Origin: Fidelibacterota bacterium
GTDB lineage: Bacteria > Fidelibacterota > Marinisomatia > Marinisomatales > TCS56
Reading direction: 5' to 3'
DNA: 5,899 bases
Assembly (NCBI GenBank): GCA_013203015.1
Contig: JABMPO010000408.1
Coordinates: 1 to 5,899, forward strand
A program made the translations under genes and the position numbers. Below the pieces are notes generated by a model. The model saw only the letters and a program-made list of their open reading frames with translations. It had not been told where the DNA came from and made no database searches. Each line of letters opens with the position of its first letter. Position 1 is the stretch's first letter. Below are positions 4,904 through 5,899 of this stretch, piece by piece.

Positions 4904-5509
4904 ATGTTAACTGATCGAAAAATCGAAGAACGACAAGCTCGCAAGCAGCGGATACTCCAAGGTGCTCTGGAAGTATTCCGGGAAAAAAGCGTTGAAAACG
5001 CCACAATGGACGAAATCGCCCAGCAGGCCGGATTCGGAAAAAGCACCCTCTACTACTATTTCCCATCCAAAGATGAAGTTTTTACTGCTATTATGGTGGA
5101 AGGCTGGGAACAATTGTGGCTCAGTATTGAGGATATCATTCATTCTGATTATCCCCCTAAAGAAACTTTTCTAAAAATTCTGAAAAAGCTGGCGGAGATC
5201 GTTGATAACGAACGAGCCCGCTTTGAATTTTTGTTTAACGCCGCTCGCATGCTCAGTAAAGATACTGAAAAACCAGCCTGGAAAGCTTACCAGGAACGCT
5301 TATATGCCACCCTGCTTTCAATACTGAAAGATGGAATTGCGGCTGGACAATTCACCAATTTGAAACCGGAATTGATGCTGCAGGCGATTGGTGGTATTTT
5401 CCATCAAATGGTATTTACCCGTACCGATCGCGGCGAAGTGACCGAATCGGAAATTGAAGATGTTGTTACACGATTATTACTTAATCTTTCTGAACCCGCG
5501 CCCCATTAA
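4904..5509 (+). CDS. TetR/AcrR family transcriptional regulator
   Basis: A 201-residue one-component regulator. The N-terminal DNA-binding domain (about 10-60) has the full TetR pattern: RKQRILQGALEVFREKS (helix 1), then ATMDEIAQQAGFGKSTLYYYFPSKDEVF (33-60) containing the helix-turn-helix and the diagnostic YYYFPSK. The rest is an all-helical ligand and dimerisation domain that includes ERARFEFLFNAARML and LMLQAIGGIFHQMVF, typical of AcrR-like regulators; the ligand cannot be predicted. The length is normal. The ATG at 4904 lacks a strong Shine-Dalgarno, and the two ATGs just upstream (4885 and 4894) are out of frame. A palindrome at 4865-4882 is the probable operator. A TonB-dependent receptor follows 29 bp after the stop on the same strand, so the regulator probably controls that operon, perhaps for uptake or in concert with efflux genes further right. 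Codon composition is host-like, unlike the AT-rich pair to its left. Confidence 0.92.
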   Translation: MLTDRKIEERQARKQRILQGALEVFREKSVENATMDEIAQQAGFGKSTLYYYFPSKDEVFTAIMVEGWEQLWLSIEDIIHSDYPPKETFLKILKKLAEIVDNERARFEFLFNAARMLSKDTEKPAWKAYQERLYATLLSILKDGIAAGQFTNLKPELMLQAIGGIFHQMVFTRTDRGEVTESEIEDVVTRLLLNLSEPAPH

Positions 5510-5538
5510 TCTTTGATAAAATAATACTCCATACGCAC

Positions 5539-5899
5539 ATGCAATTCTCACGAATTCTACGACTAATCCTATGTTTATTAATCAGCAGTACTGCCCTGAT
5601 TGCCGCTGATATTTGCGGACGGGTAATTGATGCTGCTTCTGGTGAACCGGTTATCAATGCCAATGTAATCGTCGAGCGAATGAATACTGGCGGTGCTACC
5701 GATATTGACGGCAATTTTGCTATTAATAATTTGCCGGTGGGATCTTACACAATTTTTGTTTCTCATATCGCTTATGAGGATAAGAGGTTATCTGTTAAAG
5801 CTGAGCATAACGATCCATTGATCATCAAATTATCGGAGACGTTTTTTCAGCTGAATGAGGTGGTGGTTACCGGGACCAGGACGGAAAAAATCCATCAAA
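5539..5899 (+). CDS. TonB-dependent receptor, N-terminal part (runs off the window)
   Basis: The first 120 residues of an outer membrane TonB-dependent receptor, cut by the right edge. Residues 1-23 form a signal peptide (FSRILRLILCLLISS, then an ALIAA-type cleavage region). Residues 25-98 form a carboxypeptidase-regulatory-like beta-sandwich: GRVIDAASGEPVINANV, then TDIDGNFAINNLPVGSYTI and VSHIAYED. It is followed by LNEVVVTGTRTEK (105-117), the typical junction into the plug domain. This N-terminal domain is characteristic of receptors in Bacteroidota and related phyla. The substrate cannot be inferred. The start ATG at 5539 follows the TetR stop by 29 bp without a clear ribosome binding site; the two are probably co-transcribed. 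Confidence 0.9.
   Translation, partial: MQFSRILRLILCLLISSTALIAADICGRVIDAASGEPVINANVIVERMNTGGATDIDGNFAINNLPVGSYTIFVSHIAYEDKRLSVKAEHNDPLIIKLSETFFQLNEVVVTGTRTEKIHQ

Noticed and set aside
4907..5174. Minus-strand and alternative-frame ORFs across the TetR gene
   Set aside because: They overlap the DNA-binding domain coding region and show no family resemblance.
5481..5766. Two minus-strand frames over the receptor start
   Set aside because: The plus-strand frame here gives a signal peptide and a carboxypeptidase-regulatory-like domain, so these are shadows.
1..5899. CRISPR array, tRNA, rRNA, transposase or integrase
   Set aside because: No regularly spaced repeats, cloverleaf-forming segments, rRNA-like sequence or recombinase motifs were found on either strand.

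Overview
The window reads as chromosomal DNA from a Gram-negative bacterium, most likely of the FCB/Calditrichota-Bacteroidota neighbourhood. The support is a TonB-dependent receptor with an N-terminal carboxypeptidase-regulatory-like domain, an F0 subunit a of the type with a long N-terminal tail and a Gly-Gly-His after the essential arginine, and short-period intergenic tandem tracts that I remember (unverified) from such genomes. The phylum is an inference.

Layout. Positions 1-1754 (minus strand) hold fxsA, a small four-helix AtpI-like protein and atpB. A Shine-Dalgarno sequence at the extreme left edge shows the operon runs on, presumably into atpE. Positions 1755-1923 are a divergent intergenic region with a tandem tract and a promoter/operator for a type II toxin-antitoxin pair (1924-2528, plus strand; Phd/YefM antitoxin and RelE/ParE toxin). 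Positions 2529-2721 hold no gene but contain a four-unit 7-bp tandem repeat. Positions 2722-3169 encode an MTH1187-type thiamine-binding protein and an overlapping 50-residue membrane protein.

Positions 3170-4850 are clearly more AT-rich. They carry two overlapping plus-strand genes: a 278-residue soluble protein (faintly DUF4747-like from memory) and a 162-residue four-helix membrane protein. This soluble-plus-membrane pair looks horizontally acquired, and it is the best candidate here for an undescribed system, possibly phage defence. No function can be proved from the sequence alone.

Positions 4904-5899 return to the host-like composition. A TetR regulator with a clean palindromic operator candidate just upstream is followed after 29 bp by the start of a TonB-dependent receptor that runs off the right edge. 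The regulator probably controls itself and perhaps the receptor.
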